DNA of 64,000 nt from Nymphalis io (GCF_905147045.1 NC_065898.1:11594001-11658000), one strand, 5' to 3'. Shown: positions 37,270 through 49,105, counted from the first letter of the stretch. Numbers and translations are program-made. The notes: generated by a model from the letters alone, not told the origin.

Positions 37270-40200
37270 ATGAAGAAAGCAAAGCAAAATAGGCCAAAGT
37301 TTACAAATACGCGAAAAGTTCTCCGTAAAGAAAAAAGGAAACAAAAGAAAATTCACCGAAAAGAGCATTATTTGAAAAACAAAAATGAGCCAAATATTAA
37401 AACTAGTGTTGGAAAATTTGTTAAACGCCCAGTTGATAATTCAGAACAGAAAAATGATGCTAAAGTAAGCATATATTATTTTTTATTTTATGTTCATAGG
37501 TCTACAAAACAAAATGACAATCAAAAAATTCAAATGATTACATTTCTCCTGATGTAGACACGACATGCGCTTTTTATTAAGAGCATAAAAACCGTCTAAT
37601 CTGTGATAGCAACAAATACCTAAGCTAATAAGTTTTTTTAATAGCTAAACAATTTAAACTATCGAAACAATTTTTGTAAACTTTTTTCAATGAGGATATA
37701 GAACTGTCGGTAAAAATATTATAATTAAAACGAATACTTTTACAAGAGAAACACATGCGGTATAAAGGCGAGTGGCTAAGTACATTTGTTCTAGAGGTAG
37801 GAAGACAAAAGGTCATACAATATCGCATGCAACTATTTGGACGAGGAATGGAAAAGTGTATGCATTGCAGGATATCGGACAAGTCAATAAGCCCATGAAT
37901 TAGCTTGTATAGAAAGATGATATCATTTATTTTCCTTCAAGTGTAAAGTGAGCTCCCTCGGTAAAAATTCAGTCTCTGTGCATACGATTCAACTTTAGAC
38001 ATTATTACCGGTGTAAGAAAGGTGATATAAAAATCTCTCTTGAACACATTCAAGTCTATTTATGTGAACCTGATAGCAAGGGCTCCACACTACACTGCAA
38101 TACTCCAGGATATTTCAAACTAAGGTATTAAATAGACGAATAGAAACACTCGGTTGCTTAAATATTTTTAAGTGTCTATTAATAAATCCAGATAGTTTTG
38201 ACGCTTTTTTTATTATACGATCTAGATGTAAAAAGCCTAAAGCTTAGTGAACTATCAAGTATAACACCAAGATCATATATTATTTGTTCATACAATTTAA
38301 TAGTTGTTTTGTTTGATCAATATATAAACAGTAACTCTTATATTTTTATTAAATTTCTATAGGTAAAGTGTAAATGGTGGTAGGGCTTTGTGCAAGCTCG
38401 TCTGCGTAGGTACCACCCACTCATCAGATATTCTACTGCAAAACAGCAATACTTGATATTGTTGTGTTCCGGTTTGAAGGGTGAGTGAGCCAGTGTAATT
38501 ACAGGCACAAAGGACATAAAATCTTAGCTCCCAAGGTTGGTGGCGCATTGGCTATAAGCGATAGTTGACATTTCTTACAATGCCAATGTCTAAGGGCGTT
38601 TGGTGACCACTTACCATCAGGTGGCCTATATGCTCGTCCACCTTCCTATTCTATAAAAAAAAAAATGTTTTGCTCATTTTAAAAGAACCACTGTAAACAG
38701 TGTATAAAATGTTTAGTAATTAAATTAGCCACACTTATTTAATTTTTGAACAAGTTTATTTAGAAAAGTTTAGTAATTAATTCAATTAAAGATATTACAG
38801 CCAAAGAAACAGCCAACTGCTCAAGAGATAATGATAAGGCAGCTTGCAAAAGAGAAGAAGGAAACAGAGAAGCTCAAATCCCTAATGGATTCACAAAGAA
38901 AGCAAATCATGCTAAAAGCTAATGAGGAGGAAGATAAGATGATCAGAAAATTAGAGAAACAACTTGGACTGAACAAGTCAAAGAATAAAAATAATTATTT
39001 TACTGACGACGGACTTGACTGTATCCTTTTTATGTAATTATACATCAGTTTTTTTTCATATTTGTATGGAGCTGGAAACACTTAAACACAGTATAAATTT
39101 ATTAACCAAAAAACTAAATGTGTTCTTATACTGTACAAAATTATATAAGCTTAAATATATCTCTTCTAGTCTTGCAATTAGTATTCATTGATGTTTGTAC
39201 AGAATATGTAAATATAATTGTATATGATTTTTACATATAATTTTTTTAATTGGTAATAACTAATAAAAGTAACTACTGAGTTTCTTGTCGGTTCTTCTCA
39301 CTACAATGTACATTTCAAACAGATGGTAGCTTTATATTAAAATGACGATTCAAAAGTGCTTGTGAGAACCTACTTGCATAAAGTTTATTTTGACTTTTAA
39401 TATAAAAGCTGAATTTATAAATTTATGTTGTAATGTGAGTTGTGTATTTATTATTTAATTGACTGCCTCGTTGGTCATGTGGCTAGATATAAGGCCGCTA
39501 ACCAGGAGGTACTGGGTTCAACTCCCAGGTAAACTCAATAAAAAGTTATTAGGTTTTTCTGTCAGAAAATTCTCAGTAGCAGCCCAGGGTCTGGAAGTTG
39601 GAAGTGACACTCCCGTACCTCGGAAAGTACGTAAAGCCGTTGTTCCTGCGCCTTAATTCTTTCGTGTCGGATTGCTGTCCCATTGGATTATGAGAGCTAG
39701 GCAAACCAATCAGTGGCTTATTAAAATTACTATTCTTTTATTTAACTTAAGGACATGTTTCCTGATAGGATGAGTGCTTAGTTTTTATATCACTCAATTT
39801 TCCCATTTAGTATTCTCTGATTTTACACTACCATATTTACTTACAACACTTATACATAGATCTTTTAGAAATTTGTGACAGGGCAACATCAGAACAAATA
39901 GTGGCTGCAGAAAAACATTTAGCCGAAGTTGAAAGAGATTCTGATTTTGAAGAAGATCTAGCAGTAGTAACTGGCAAGGAACTGCCTAAGAGTAGTGAAA
40001 AAAAGAACAAAAACAAACCTAATGATGCCAACTCTGAAGATGAAATAGATACTGATGATGAAATGGAAGTTGATGAAGAAGTAGACGATGAAGAGGAATC
40101 GGCAGCTGATGACCAATTTGAAGATGATAATAGTGATGCAGATGATTTTGATAATGAAAACTTTAGTGATGATGATGATGATGATATAAGTGAAAACATT

Positions 40201-43200
40201 AAATCAGATAATGAAAAAGACACCAAAAAATCTAAAATAAACAAAACGGACGTAAAAACTAGCAAAATCAAAATTGTACCTGAAAAAGATATTGGTAAAG
40301 TGTTTAGTGAAGATGAAGTGTCACACTTATCTAGTGATGATGATTTGGAAGGAGCTTCTGATGAAGATAATAAAGTTGATGAAGTTTCTAGAATCGATAA
40401 GACTGAAAAGCCAGATGTGTGGGAAGATATCTATGGTAGGAAAAGGGATAAAGAAGGCAATATTATCAAGGTACGAAACAATACGTTAGTTGTTAAATCT
40501 GAAGACATTATAAGATTTTATTTCTTCCTTTTTTTATTTTAGGAAGAAAAAGGGATTTATATACCACCGCATTTAAGAAATAAGGACTCAGCCTCCGATA
40601 AGCAGTTAGCCCAACTTAAACGTCAAATTAAAAGTAAGATATAATAATAAATTTGCAATAGTATTCATAATTAATATAATCATTTTTTTTTTCCTTTAGC
40701 TCCATATATTTCTAGTGACATTTAAATTTTTTATAAGTGAAGTTTTAAGCTAAACAGATTTGAATTGAATGTAACAATATTTTAAATTGGTTTCAGGTGT
40801 ACTTAACAAATTAGCTGGTACAAATTTACATTGGGCTTGCACATCTATTGAAAACTTGTATTCACAAAACAGTAGGAACTCTGTAAATACAGCACTCACA
40901 GAACTGTGGCTGGAAGCCACGGTGAGCTCGGCCAACACTCCGGACAGGATGGTCGCAGAACATGCCGCCTTGGTGTCAGTTCTTCATGCTAACGTCGGAT
41001 CAGAAATAGGTAATTGTTACCATATTTCTATATCTATCTATTATTTATATTCTGAGCAGGAAGGAAGATACTGCAGGAATTTATCTTGTAAACGGGAACA
41101 AAGTATGTTTTGATTTTCTGTAGAGCCCTGAAACATAAATATATATTTTACTGAATTTTACAAGAATCGCATTCAATTTTCGTTATTCAAAGTTGAACTA
41201 CTAGAATAGACTATTGGAGTATGAATAAAAAAATGTCTTTTTTATTATAACTTACAAATAAATGCAATATGGACTGGCATTATAAGAAAAATTAATTCTA
41301 CTTTGCAGGAGCTCACTTTCTGGAAGAGTTATCGAGAAAGTTCGACGAAATGATGGAAACACCCCAATCGGTAGAGGATAAACGACTGGACAACCTCGTA
41401 TCATGCTTGGCGCATTTATATTGCTTTAAGGTGATTATAAACTTAATGTTGTGCAAATCTCTAGGCGATGTACGGGCTGATAAATATGTCTTACTGTACA
41501 CTTATTTAAACTTTCATCAGCCAGCCAGTCTTAAAAATCGAATTGATAAGTAAAACCCAATATAATGTATTAGAATTTAAATTCAGAATTAACGGAGCGA
41601 AACAACACAAAAAAATAAAACTCAGAAAACTCGAATGCAAAATACATAAGTCACATATCCCATCCAGATCTACCACGCCTGCCTGCTGTACGACATCCTG
41701 GCGCGTCTCGTGTCGCAGCTCAGCGAGAAGAGCATGGAGTGCGTGCTGACCGTGCTGCGCAGTGCGGGCGGCCTGCTGCGGAGGGACGAGCCCGCCCGCC
41801 TGCGCGCCTTCATACAGGACTCGCAGGCGCGCCTCGCGCACGCGCACCACGCCGCCGACAAGGGGTGAGTGACGCAGTGCGGTCGGCTTGTGCGGGAGAT
41901 GAGCCCGCCTGTCTGCGCGCCTCCTTTGCAAAATTCGCGTAAAGTATGTGTAAATAAGCAGATAGATGGCGCTTAATTATTATTGTGTAAATAATATAGT
42001 ATTTACACAGAATAGTCTAGAAACAAACTAGACAGGGTACAAAAGTATTTACATACAAGTTAAATATGTACACTTGATGTGAAATGGACTTAACGACATT
42101 ATATATCAATCTGATGACATACCTGTCTACAATTTTTTTTTTTCGAAAATAGTAAATAGGCTTCCTTTAATAAAGGATTTTGTTTCAGTTAAACAAATAA
42201 TTAACTTTTTTGCAGGTCAAGAGTGAAATTTCTCGTAGAAGTGTTGCTAGCTGTTAAAAATAATAACTTGAATAAAATTCCTAATTACGATCCAACGTAT
42301 GTGGAACATCTTATAAAGGCGTGCCGAAGTGTTGTAAGGCGAGGGAACTACATCACACCGCTTAATATTAGATTAGAGGATTTATTGAAAAGTAAATAAA
42401 TAATTTATATTATGAGAAACCATAAACGACATTAATCTTAAAAATTAATGTTAAAAACATATCTTGGTATTGTTGACTTTTGTCAAAACCAATTAGCATA
42501 TAGCAAATAGTAGCATTTATGTGAACCGAGTTGAAATATTTTTTTTTAAATTTAAATTGGTAGTCGTGAGTGTAAGTTTTCACCACCGCCCATAAGATTA
42601 TAACTGCACTGAATACTAACCTTGGGAACTAAGATGTTACGTCCCTTGTGCCTGTAATTACACTGGCTCCTTCACCCTTCAAACCGGAACACAACAATAC
42701 CAAGTACTGTAAAACTGCTGCTTTTGCGGTAGAATACTGGAACCCACCTTGCTTGCAGGAAGCTCTTCCGCCAACTACAACTTCCATTCAATCTCTGCTA
42801 CTGCTTAACATAAGAATCCTTTCTCTATAATAAACCTTTGCAGCTTAATTCAACCTTAATTTGTTTTTAGCTCATGAAAGAGGCAAATGGTGGGTAGTAG
42901 GGTCGGCGTGGGAAGGCAACCGAATACAAGAAGCCGAGCCGACCGCAAAACCACTTCCATCCACAGACCAGAAACTTCTAGAACTTGCTAGACAACAACG
43001 CATGAATACAGACGTTAGAAGGAGTATATTTTGTGTTATCATGTCGGCTGAGGTGAGTTACGTTATTTTTTTTATAAAATATATGAACAAAGTTATTATT
43101 ATATCTAATTGCCCGTGGCTACAGACATTAACAGACCCTTAATACGCAGTGTTACAAGTTCTTTGTCAAATATTTTAATTAATGTGCCAGGTTTTTATTT

Positions 43201-45342
43201 TATTATGGATGGATACGAACTTGGTCAAAGTTTTGTTTTGACCAAGTTCGTATCCCAACGTGGAAATCCTTGGGGGAGGCCTTTGTCCAGCAGTGGACGT
43301 CTTTCGGCTGGTGATGTGGATACGAACACATATAGTAAGAAATACTGTTGGCAGATACGAGGTTTCGAGGACTCCGACCAGCCTCTCAATGTACTGGCTT
43401 ACTGTGTAGAATATTTTAATTATATTTGTAAAATATATTAATCAGAATCATTATGATATAATGATGAGTGCAAAAGCTATGAAACGTCGAATTGTAAACA
43501 ATGCCGACCGTGTCGGAATTTGAAACTGAGGAATAAAGAGTGTTTTCACGCAAACTGAGCTCTATAATGTCTTTGAGACAGTTGTCTATTCTTGGTTGAG
43601 AATAGCTGCTGATATCGAAATCTGTATAATTCAAAGATTTAACTTACATTAAAAATGTAAGCAATGAATATACGGTTCGTTTTAATTATATTTCGTATAC
43701 TCAGGACTACATGGATGCCTTCGAGAAACTTCAACACCTAGGTCTAAAAGGCCAACAGGAACGAGAGGTGGTGCACGTGTTACTGGCCTGCTGCCTGCAA
43801 GAGAAGACCTACAACCCGTATTATGGTGTCCTAGGGCAGAAGTTATGTAATTTCGATAGAAAATATCAGGTAACAACATATATAAGATACCTTATGTAAT
43901 ATAGTCTTTATTTAATTCGTTTATAGGAAATTATCTATATAAGTATGTATTCACAAAAGAAAAATAGTATATGTATTATATCAGTTGTCTGGTTTCCATA
44001 GTAAAAGCTCTGTACAAGCTTAATTTGGGATCAGATGGCCGTGTGTGAAAAAATGCCCAGGATATTATTATTATTATTATAAAATATATAAATAAACCCC
44101 TGTAATTCCACTGATTAACTCAACACATCATTATTTTTGATATTGTGTAACATCTGAATTTTATATTGATTATATATTGTAAATTCCTTATCTTATATAC
44201 TTGAGTTTGTATATATGTGCAGTATGGGTAAACAACTGTTTTCAAGGCAAAAACAAAATAATCAAATACTTTTTTCTACTCATTTTGTCAATGCAGTGTA
44301 AAGCTACTGGTTCGAAATATAGACTATAAACAATCAGTAGCTATTCTTATTTATATAAAAAATATTATGATTATTTTTTTTTTATATCTTTTTTTTTATA
44401 GTAAAGGTAGGACGAGCATATGGGCCACCTGATATTAAGTGATCACTAACGCTCATAGACATTGGTATTGTAAGAAATTTTAACCATTGCTTACATCGCC
44501 AATGCGCCACCAACCTTGGGAACCAAGATGTTGTGTCCCTTTTGCCGGTACATACACTGGTTCACTCACTCTTTAAACCGGAACACAATAATACCAAGTA
44601 CTGCTGTTTTGTGGTAGAATATTGCACAAAGCCCTAACAGTAAAAGTATATTTAGTATGTTTTTTGATTAATTATATAATGTTACAGCTTTCAATACAGT
44701 ATACAGTTTGGGACAAGATAAAGGACTTTGAGTCGCTCTCAAAGCAAGCTATGACGAATTTAGGGCAATTTATCATTCATCTTATTATGGAGAAGGGATT
44801 GCCGCTTTCTGTTTTAAAGGTAAATGTAATAAGTATATAATATTTAAATGTGTATATAAAAGTTAAAGGAACTGTCTTTAAAAGGTGTCTATTGAGTTTC
44901 CTGTTAATTAAATAATCGAAGAAGTACCTAACTCCAGTAAAAATCCCACCCCTCCATATCACTTTCTTCTATTCTCGTTGATATTGAGCTTTTTTGTTTT
45001 ATCTTATAACTTGCTAATTTAGTTTATTTTTTTTTAACTTTACAGATAATCCAATTCTCAGATTTAAACAAGAAATCAGTTCGATTCATGCGTCAAATAC
45101 TTCTTGCGATCATCATGAACGCTGATCTCCAAGCCTCCCTAGAAGTCTTCCACAGAATATCAAAACCTCCTAAACTACACATGTTCAGAGAGAGTTTACG
45201 GCTGTTTATCCAACACTTTTTAATTAAGAACGCAGGCAAAAAAACTACGATTTTAAGCGAAGAAGAAATGGCAACACTGAAAGAAAGAGCAGTAGAAGTA
45301 GATAAAATATTAACAATGCATGAAACTAAGTTGAGATTTTGA
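37270..45342 (+). CDS. NOM1: nucleolar MIF4G and MA3 domain protein
   Basis: Twelve exons: 37270-37464, 38801-39020, 39860-40470, 40543-40633, 40797-41009, 41309-41430, 41668-41864, 42216-42391, 42871-43052, 43705-43869, 44688-44819 and 45046-45342. They give 866 residues; human NOM1 is 860. The N-terminus is very basic (KVLRKEKRKQKKIHRK). Residues ~160-245 are acidic with Asp runs. A MIF4G domain covers ~370-610 (NKLAGTNLHWACTSIENLY, VAEHAALVSVLHANVGSEIG, NLVSCLAHLYCF). GKWWVVGSAWEG leads to an MA3 domain ~655-775 (RRSIFCVIMSAEDYMDAFEKL, HVLLACCLQEKTYNP). The family works in the nucleolus in 40S ribosome assembly, with an eIF4A-like helicase partner. Exon 7 is far GC-richer than the rest. 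Intron 2 has a U12-type donor, and the acceptor chosen (39859) avoids a stop that the next AG would create. An AATAAA overlaps the stop. Confidence 0.95.
37620..38345 (-). mobile_element. Degenerate LINE reverse-transcriptase fragment (NOM1 intron 1)
   Basis: The minus strand reads ILEYCSVVWSPCYQVHINRL followed by ECVQERFLYHL, a typical Jockey-like RT C-terminus, amid many stops. It resembles the element at 19955-21185 but is much older. An 85-residue ORF at 37625-37882 is part of it. Confidence 0.65.
38373..38662 (-). repeat. SINE-B full-length copy (NOM1 intron 1)
   Basis: It runs from 'ggtggtagggctttgtgcaa' to 'ctcgtccaccttcctattct', closely matching 13676 and the complement of 49612. Confidence 0.75.
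39461..39705 (+). repeat. SINE-A copy, 3'-truncated (NOM1 intron 2)
   Basis: It starts 'gactgcctcgttggtcatgt' and follows the SINE-A body to 'ggattatgagagctaggc', without the (ATT)n tail. It lies wholly in the U12-type intron, about 150 bases before its acceptor. Confidence 0.7.
41876..41929 (+). other. Partial copy of NOM1 exon 7 inside intron 7
   Basis: The intron sequence from 'agtgcggtcggcttg' through 'gagcccgcctgtctgcgcgc' follows exon 7 bases ~41761-41812 ('agtgcgggcggcctg' through 'gagcccgcccgcctgcgcgc') with a few changes and one indel. It begins just past the donor at 41865 and has no splice sites of its own. Confidence 0.6.
42555..42790 (+). repeat. SINE-B diverged copy (NOM1 intron 8)
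   Basis: It contains 'ccttgggaactaagatgtta', 'cccttgtgcctgtaattaca' and 'ttcaaaccggaacacaacaa' in SINE-B order. Both ends are altered. Confidence 0.7.
43257..43322 (+). mobile_element. RTE LINE 3'-end fragment with flanking duplication (NOM1 intron 9)
   Basis: It is the reverse complement of the RTE 3' end at 24967-25035 ('gggggaggcctttgtccagc', 'agtggacgtctttcggct', 'ggtgatg'). TGGATACGAAC occurs on both sides (43210-43220 and about 43317-43328), a likely target-site duplication. A 19-base fold-back lies at the 5' junction. Confidence 0.7.
43962..44080 (+). repeat. SINE-D 3' part (NOM1 intron 10)
   Basis: It matches the 'cagttgtctggtttcc' to 'tattattattatt' part of the copy at 62939; the tRNA-like head is missing. 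Confidence 0.65.
44390..44640 (+). repeat. SINE-B copy (NOM1 intron 10)
   Basis: It begins at 'gtaggacgagcatatgggcc' and ends near 'gcacaaagccctaacag', with 'accttgggaaccaagatgtt' inside. It ends about 45 bases before the acceptor at 44687. Confidence 0.7.
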
Positions 45343-45625
45343 ATAAATATTTAACAATGATTTGTGTTTATTATTGTTATTATTAGTCTTTATTTATTTA
45401 AGTATACACTATTTACGCGTAAATTGACTGATGTAACTGGCACAGACCTTACAGGCCTTATGGCGAACTGTCAATACTAATCTCTAATCAAGGATTGAGA
45501 TGAAACCATAGACAAATTAGTGCTTTTTAAAGATTTGACATATTCCTAATGTGATTAATTTTGTAACATACTTTAAACGTGCGACTTTATATAAGGAGTT
45601 TCTTTTATTGTATTATGTAATAATA

Positions 45626-45690
45626 GAGTATATATATATTTAATAAATACGTAATGTGGTATAACGTATTTATTAAATATATATATACTC
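45626..45690. repeat. Perfect 27-base inverted repeat downstream of NOM1
   Basis: Arms 45626-45652 and 45664-45690 are exact reverse complements with an 11-base loop (aatgtggtata). The arms are mostly A/T (TATATATATTTAATAAATAC core). Confidence 0.9.
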
Positions 45691-45798
45691 AAACAGAAAT
45701 TCAATTATTTACAAATATTTTTTATACATTTACTTTGTATACAATGTAATACACACGGTGACTAAAAGCGGAATAAACCAGCTTAAACTAGCTATCAC

Positions 45799-46026
45799 AT
45801 GAACTCTCGCATACGTAGCGTTAGAAGTGCTATTTTTTGTATTGTTTTCTCATTACTTCATAGCAAAATATACGGTGAGAAAATGAACACTTACGTCGCT
45901 AAAAATGTCACAATGAATATTAATAATAGAAAAAATGAATGTCATAACTTTGGAGGAATGCAGAAATGTTTGTCTATGTGCTATAGAAGAGGGAAAAAAT
46001 TTCAGGGTAAAAACGAGGCGATTTAA
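45799..46026 (+). CDS. Small secreted-peptide-like ORF, defensin-like Cys spacing
   Basis: The 75-residue ORF starts at ATG 45799. It opens with a basic stretch and a hydrophobic run (AIFCIVFSLLHSKIYG) that could be a signal peptide. The mature part holds NECHNFGGMQKCLSMCYRRGKKF: the spacing C-x8-C-x3-C followed by RRG recalls the first half of insect CS-alpha-beta defensins. The later Cys residues of that fold are absent. A donor-like cag|ggtaaaa at about 46005-46010 hints that the gene could continue in another exon, which I did not find. It may be a chance ORF, a decayed gene or a first exon; I claim no function. Confidence 0.3.
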   Translation: MNSRIRSVRSAIFCIVFSLLHSKIYGEKMNTYVAKNVTMNINNRKNECHNFGGMQKCLSMCYRRGKKFQGKNEAI

Positions 46027-46814
46027 ATAAAATATCAGATATAATTATCATTATATAAATGTATACATAAAATAAATGATTTATCGAATGAAGGCGAGGA
46101 TAAGGATGACCTCGAAATGTCTGGAGTTGAAGAAATTCATGATTAATAATTACGTTTCATATATATAATATTAATTGTCTAGCTATAAAAATAATGAAAT
46201 ATAAAACGTATTTGTTTATCTATTTACCTACTGCACTGTAAAAACGTATAAACGTCAACAATCTGATTTGTACCTTTGTACTTGTACAAAACAAAATATT
46301 TATTGGCCGAATACGTTCCAGTACTGGGATTTGTACCAAGTGAGGGAAGAGTATTAAACAGTCGAGGTCCAGCCAGGGCTGCGCGGCAGTTAAACTTACA
46401 ATAATATCTAATGTTGGTTAGGGGCTAAAACGAACTAAACGACCCACAAATATTACAAAAAGTTCTAAAATTTGGTTCCTTTTATTATTTTTTTTGTTTA
46501 TTCTTTCATTTTACAAGTACTTCAAATAATAAAACATTCCACCTTTGTTCAAAAATATGCAATATAAAACAATGAATTATTGAAATGTAAATAAGCAAAC
46601 TGTACAACAAACACATTCTAAAAAGGGTAAGCCACACACATGTTAATAGTCGCATGAATACGCTGAGATTTCGCAAAATTAATCCATCGATTTCCGAATT
46701 GCGCATTGGCTGAATAACGCGTTACCTTTGTAGAGAGGTAAATAAAAAAATATATATTCAGACATTTTTAACCACTTTTTATTTAATTTCGTTTACTCGT
46801 GGACATTATGCAAA

Positions 46815-46852
46815 TATAAAACGATACCTTCAGTTGTACCCCACAGTCAGTT
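46815..46852 (+). promoter_or_regulatory. Possible TATA/initiator promoter
   Basis: TATAAA (46815-46820) lies 34 bases before the A of TCAGTT (46847-46852), the insect initiator. An octamer ATGCAAAT lies just upstream, and GATA-type sites (ttatctta, tgataac) follow. An ATG at 46856 opens only 42 codons, with a donor-like cctg|gtactt inside. No gene could be built from it. Confidence 0.25.
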
Positions 46853-47802
46853 GTCATGCGAGTTATCTTATCAACGTCTGCCTCCGGACTAGTTATTATC
46901 TACAATCGGTTGATAACAAATGAATCAGTTAGCATAGCAACGACAGCCAGTCTACCTGGTACTTACTTTATTGTTCAAATATAACATAACAAATGTCCTT
47001 TCTGTGTAACGCAGCTGCTCATATCAAAATTATCAAACAATGTGTAATAAAATTATTTTTAAATTAAACAATATTATACGATGCGCTACCATACCAGGTA
47101 AGAAAGGATAAAAGTTAAATCTAAAATGTAACGTGGTGGTAGTATAATAATATAATAAAACGTTATTTATTTCGAATACAACTAAACTTCTTTAAATTTG
47201 AACTTTGTAGTACTTTTTGTTAGTACCTACCTAAGCTAGTGAAACCTTATAATAAAAGTTCCTTCTTCAAGTCATGATATATGCATATGTGATTTATACA
47301 ATTAACGTCACTATTATCTAGTCTGGTTTCACATTTTTTTTATATATTTAGGTGCCGAGTGAGTAGGTGAGTACCTAGGACGTAGGTAGATATGTATGAA
47401 TAAGCGTACCTATGTATTAGATTGAACTATGTAAATTTCTAATTGATTTAATTGGTAACGCAGGAGGTGTGAAGGAGACCAGCCGACTGTAAAAATTGAT
47501 TTCCATAATGTTATGTATGTATTTGATTTCTATCAATTTAGTGAGGTTATTGCCTTGTACAAGCAATTAAGGCGCGTATTACCAAATAATAAGAAATACA
47601 ATATTTGACTCCATAGCTTATTACAATTGTTTGTCAAATAATTTATTTTTATATAGTTCTATGCGTCCTCAATAAGGTTATGTTATGATGTCATACGAAT
47701 TTAATATCGCGGAAGGAAATTAATTCAATGTTATAGACATTTTTGGTAATTGACTAAACAAACGATTCTTTAATTGGTTTTAATAATGTTCATCGGTAGG
47801 AA

Positions 47803-48060
47803 GCCGAGATGGCCTAGTGGTTAGAACGCGTGAATCTTAACCGATGATCGTGGGTTCAAACCCGGGCAAGCACCACTGTATTTTCATGTGCTTAATTTGG
47901 GTTTATAATTCATCTCGTGCTTTACGGTGAAGGAAAACATCGTAAGGAAACCTGCATGTGTCTAATTTCATTGAAATTATGCCACATGTGCATTCTACCA
48001 ACCCGCATTAGAGCAGCGTGGTGGAATAAGCTCCAAACCTTCTCCTCAAAAGGGATAGAA
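47803..48060 (+). repeat. SINE-C copy
   Basis: It has the tRNA-like head gccgagatggcctagtggtt and body as at 34606, ending at 'accttctcctcaaaaggg' without the final segment. Confidence 0.75.
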
Positions 48061-48807
48061 CGAGTCAGTTGTTATATTTTTTCTTAAAATATACGTACTA
48101 ATTAAAACAATAAGAACCATCTGAACTGAAACCACATTTTATACTCACTAGCTATTTAACCGCCGAGTAAAAATAATTTGCTTTATGGTTTTTATATGGA
48201 CATTGATTAAGAAAATAACTTACCCCTATCCCTTAATCCTTACTTCCTTAGTTTTCAGAGTACTTAGTAAAAAACAGGCAAAGAGACTGCCTTTCTTTCC
48301 ACATCTATTGGCACTCCAAGTAATAATTCTATTCCTTTTTATTCGTCAAAAAAATAAGTATGCCGCAAACTCGGTACGAAATATGAATACAGCTTAATTT
48401 AAATAAATAATAGTTAAATACACTTATATCATTTGCATATACTGTTAGTATTTATATAAAATTCAATCATTATTATTCTCATTAATTTCCACAACACCTA
48501 AATTGTTTGTTCCTTTAAGGATTTCATTATATTAACATTAGGATGTTGGTGACGAGTCTATTCCCTACGATCAACCAGCACATCGCGCCTAAAGAAGTTT
48601 TCACTTCAAAAAAGTTAAAGACGATTTTGTACGTTTCCCTTACTTTTTTTGAATAATCTTAGAAAATATTTCGCTTTTCGAAGGTTGTTTTTTTTTTACT
48701 CACACTAAGATTAATATAATAACTGGTTGCTATCATATTTCATCGGAATTGTAGTAAAAAAAGCATTTATCACAACAATCAATTTAAATAAAACATAACA
48801 GAGGTAA

Positions 48808-49105
48808 GTCGAGATGGCCCAGTGGTAAGAACGCGTGAATCTTAACCGATGAACGTGGGTTCAAACCCGGGCAAACACCTCTGAATTTACATGTGCTTAA
48901 TTTCTGTTTATAATTCATTTCGTGCTTTTCGGTGAAGGAAAACATCGTGAAGAAACCTGCATCTGTCTAATTTCATCGAAATTCTGCCACATGTGTATTC
49001 TACCAACCCGCACTGGAGCAGCGTGGTGGAATAAGCTCCAAACCTTCTCCTCAAAAAAGGGAGAGGAGGCCTTAGCCCAGCAGTGGGACATTTACAGGCT
49101 GTTAC
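48808..49105 (+). repeat. SINE-C copy, full length
   Basis: It runs from 'gtcgagatggcccagtggta' to 'cagtgggacatttacaggct'. The 66-residue ORF inside it is repeat sequence. Confidence 0.75.

Noticed and set aside
39837..40271. 144-residue Ser-rich ORF on the minus strand
   Set aside because: It is the antisense shadow of the acidic Asp/Glu-rich NOM1 exon 3.
47803..47880. SINE-C heads as real tRNA genes (also 34606, 48808; SINE-A and SINE-D heads)
   Set aside because: A and B boxes are present, but the acceptor stems do not pair and SINE bodies follow directly.
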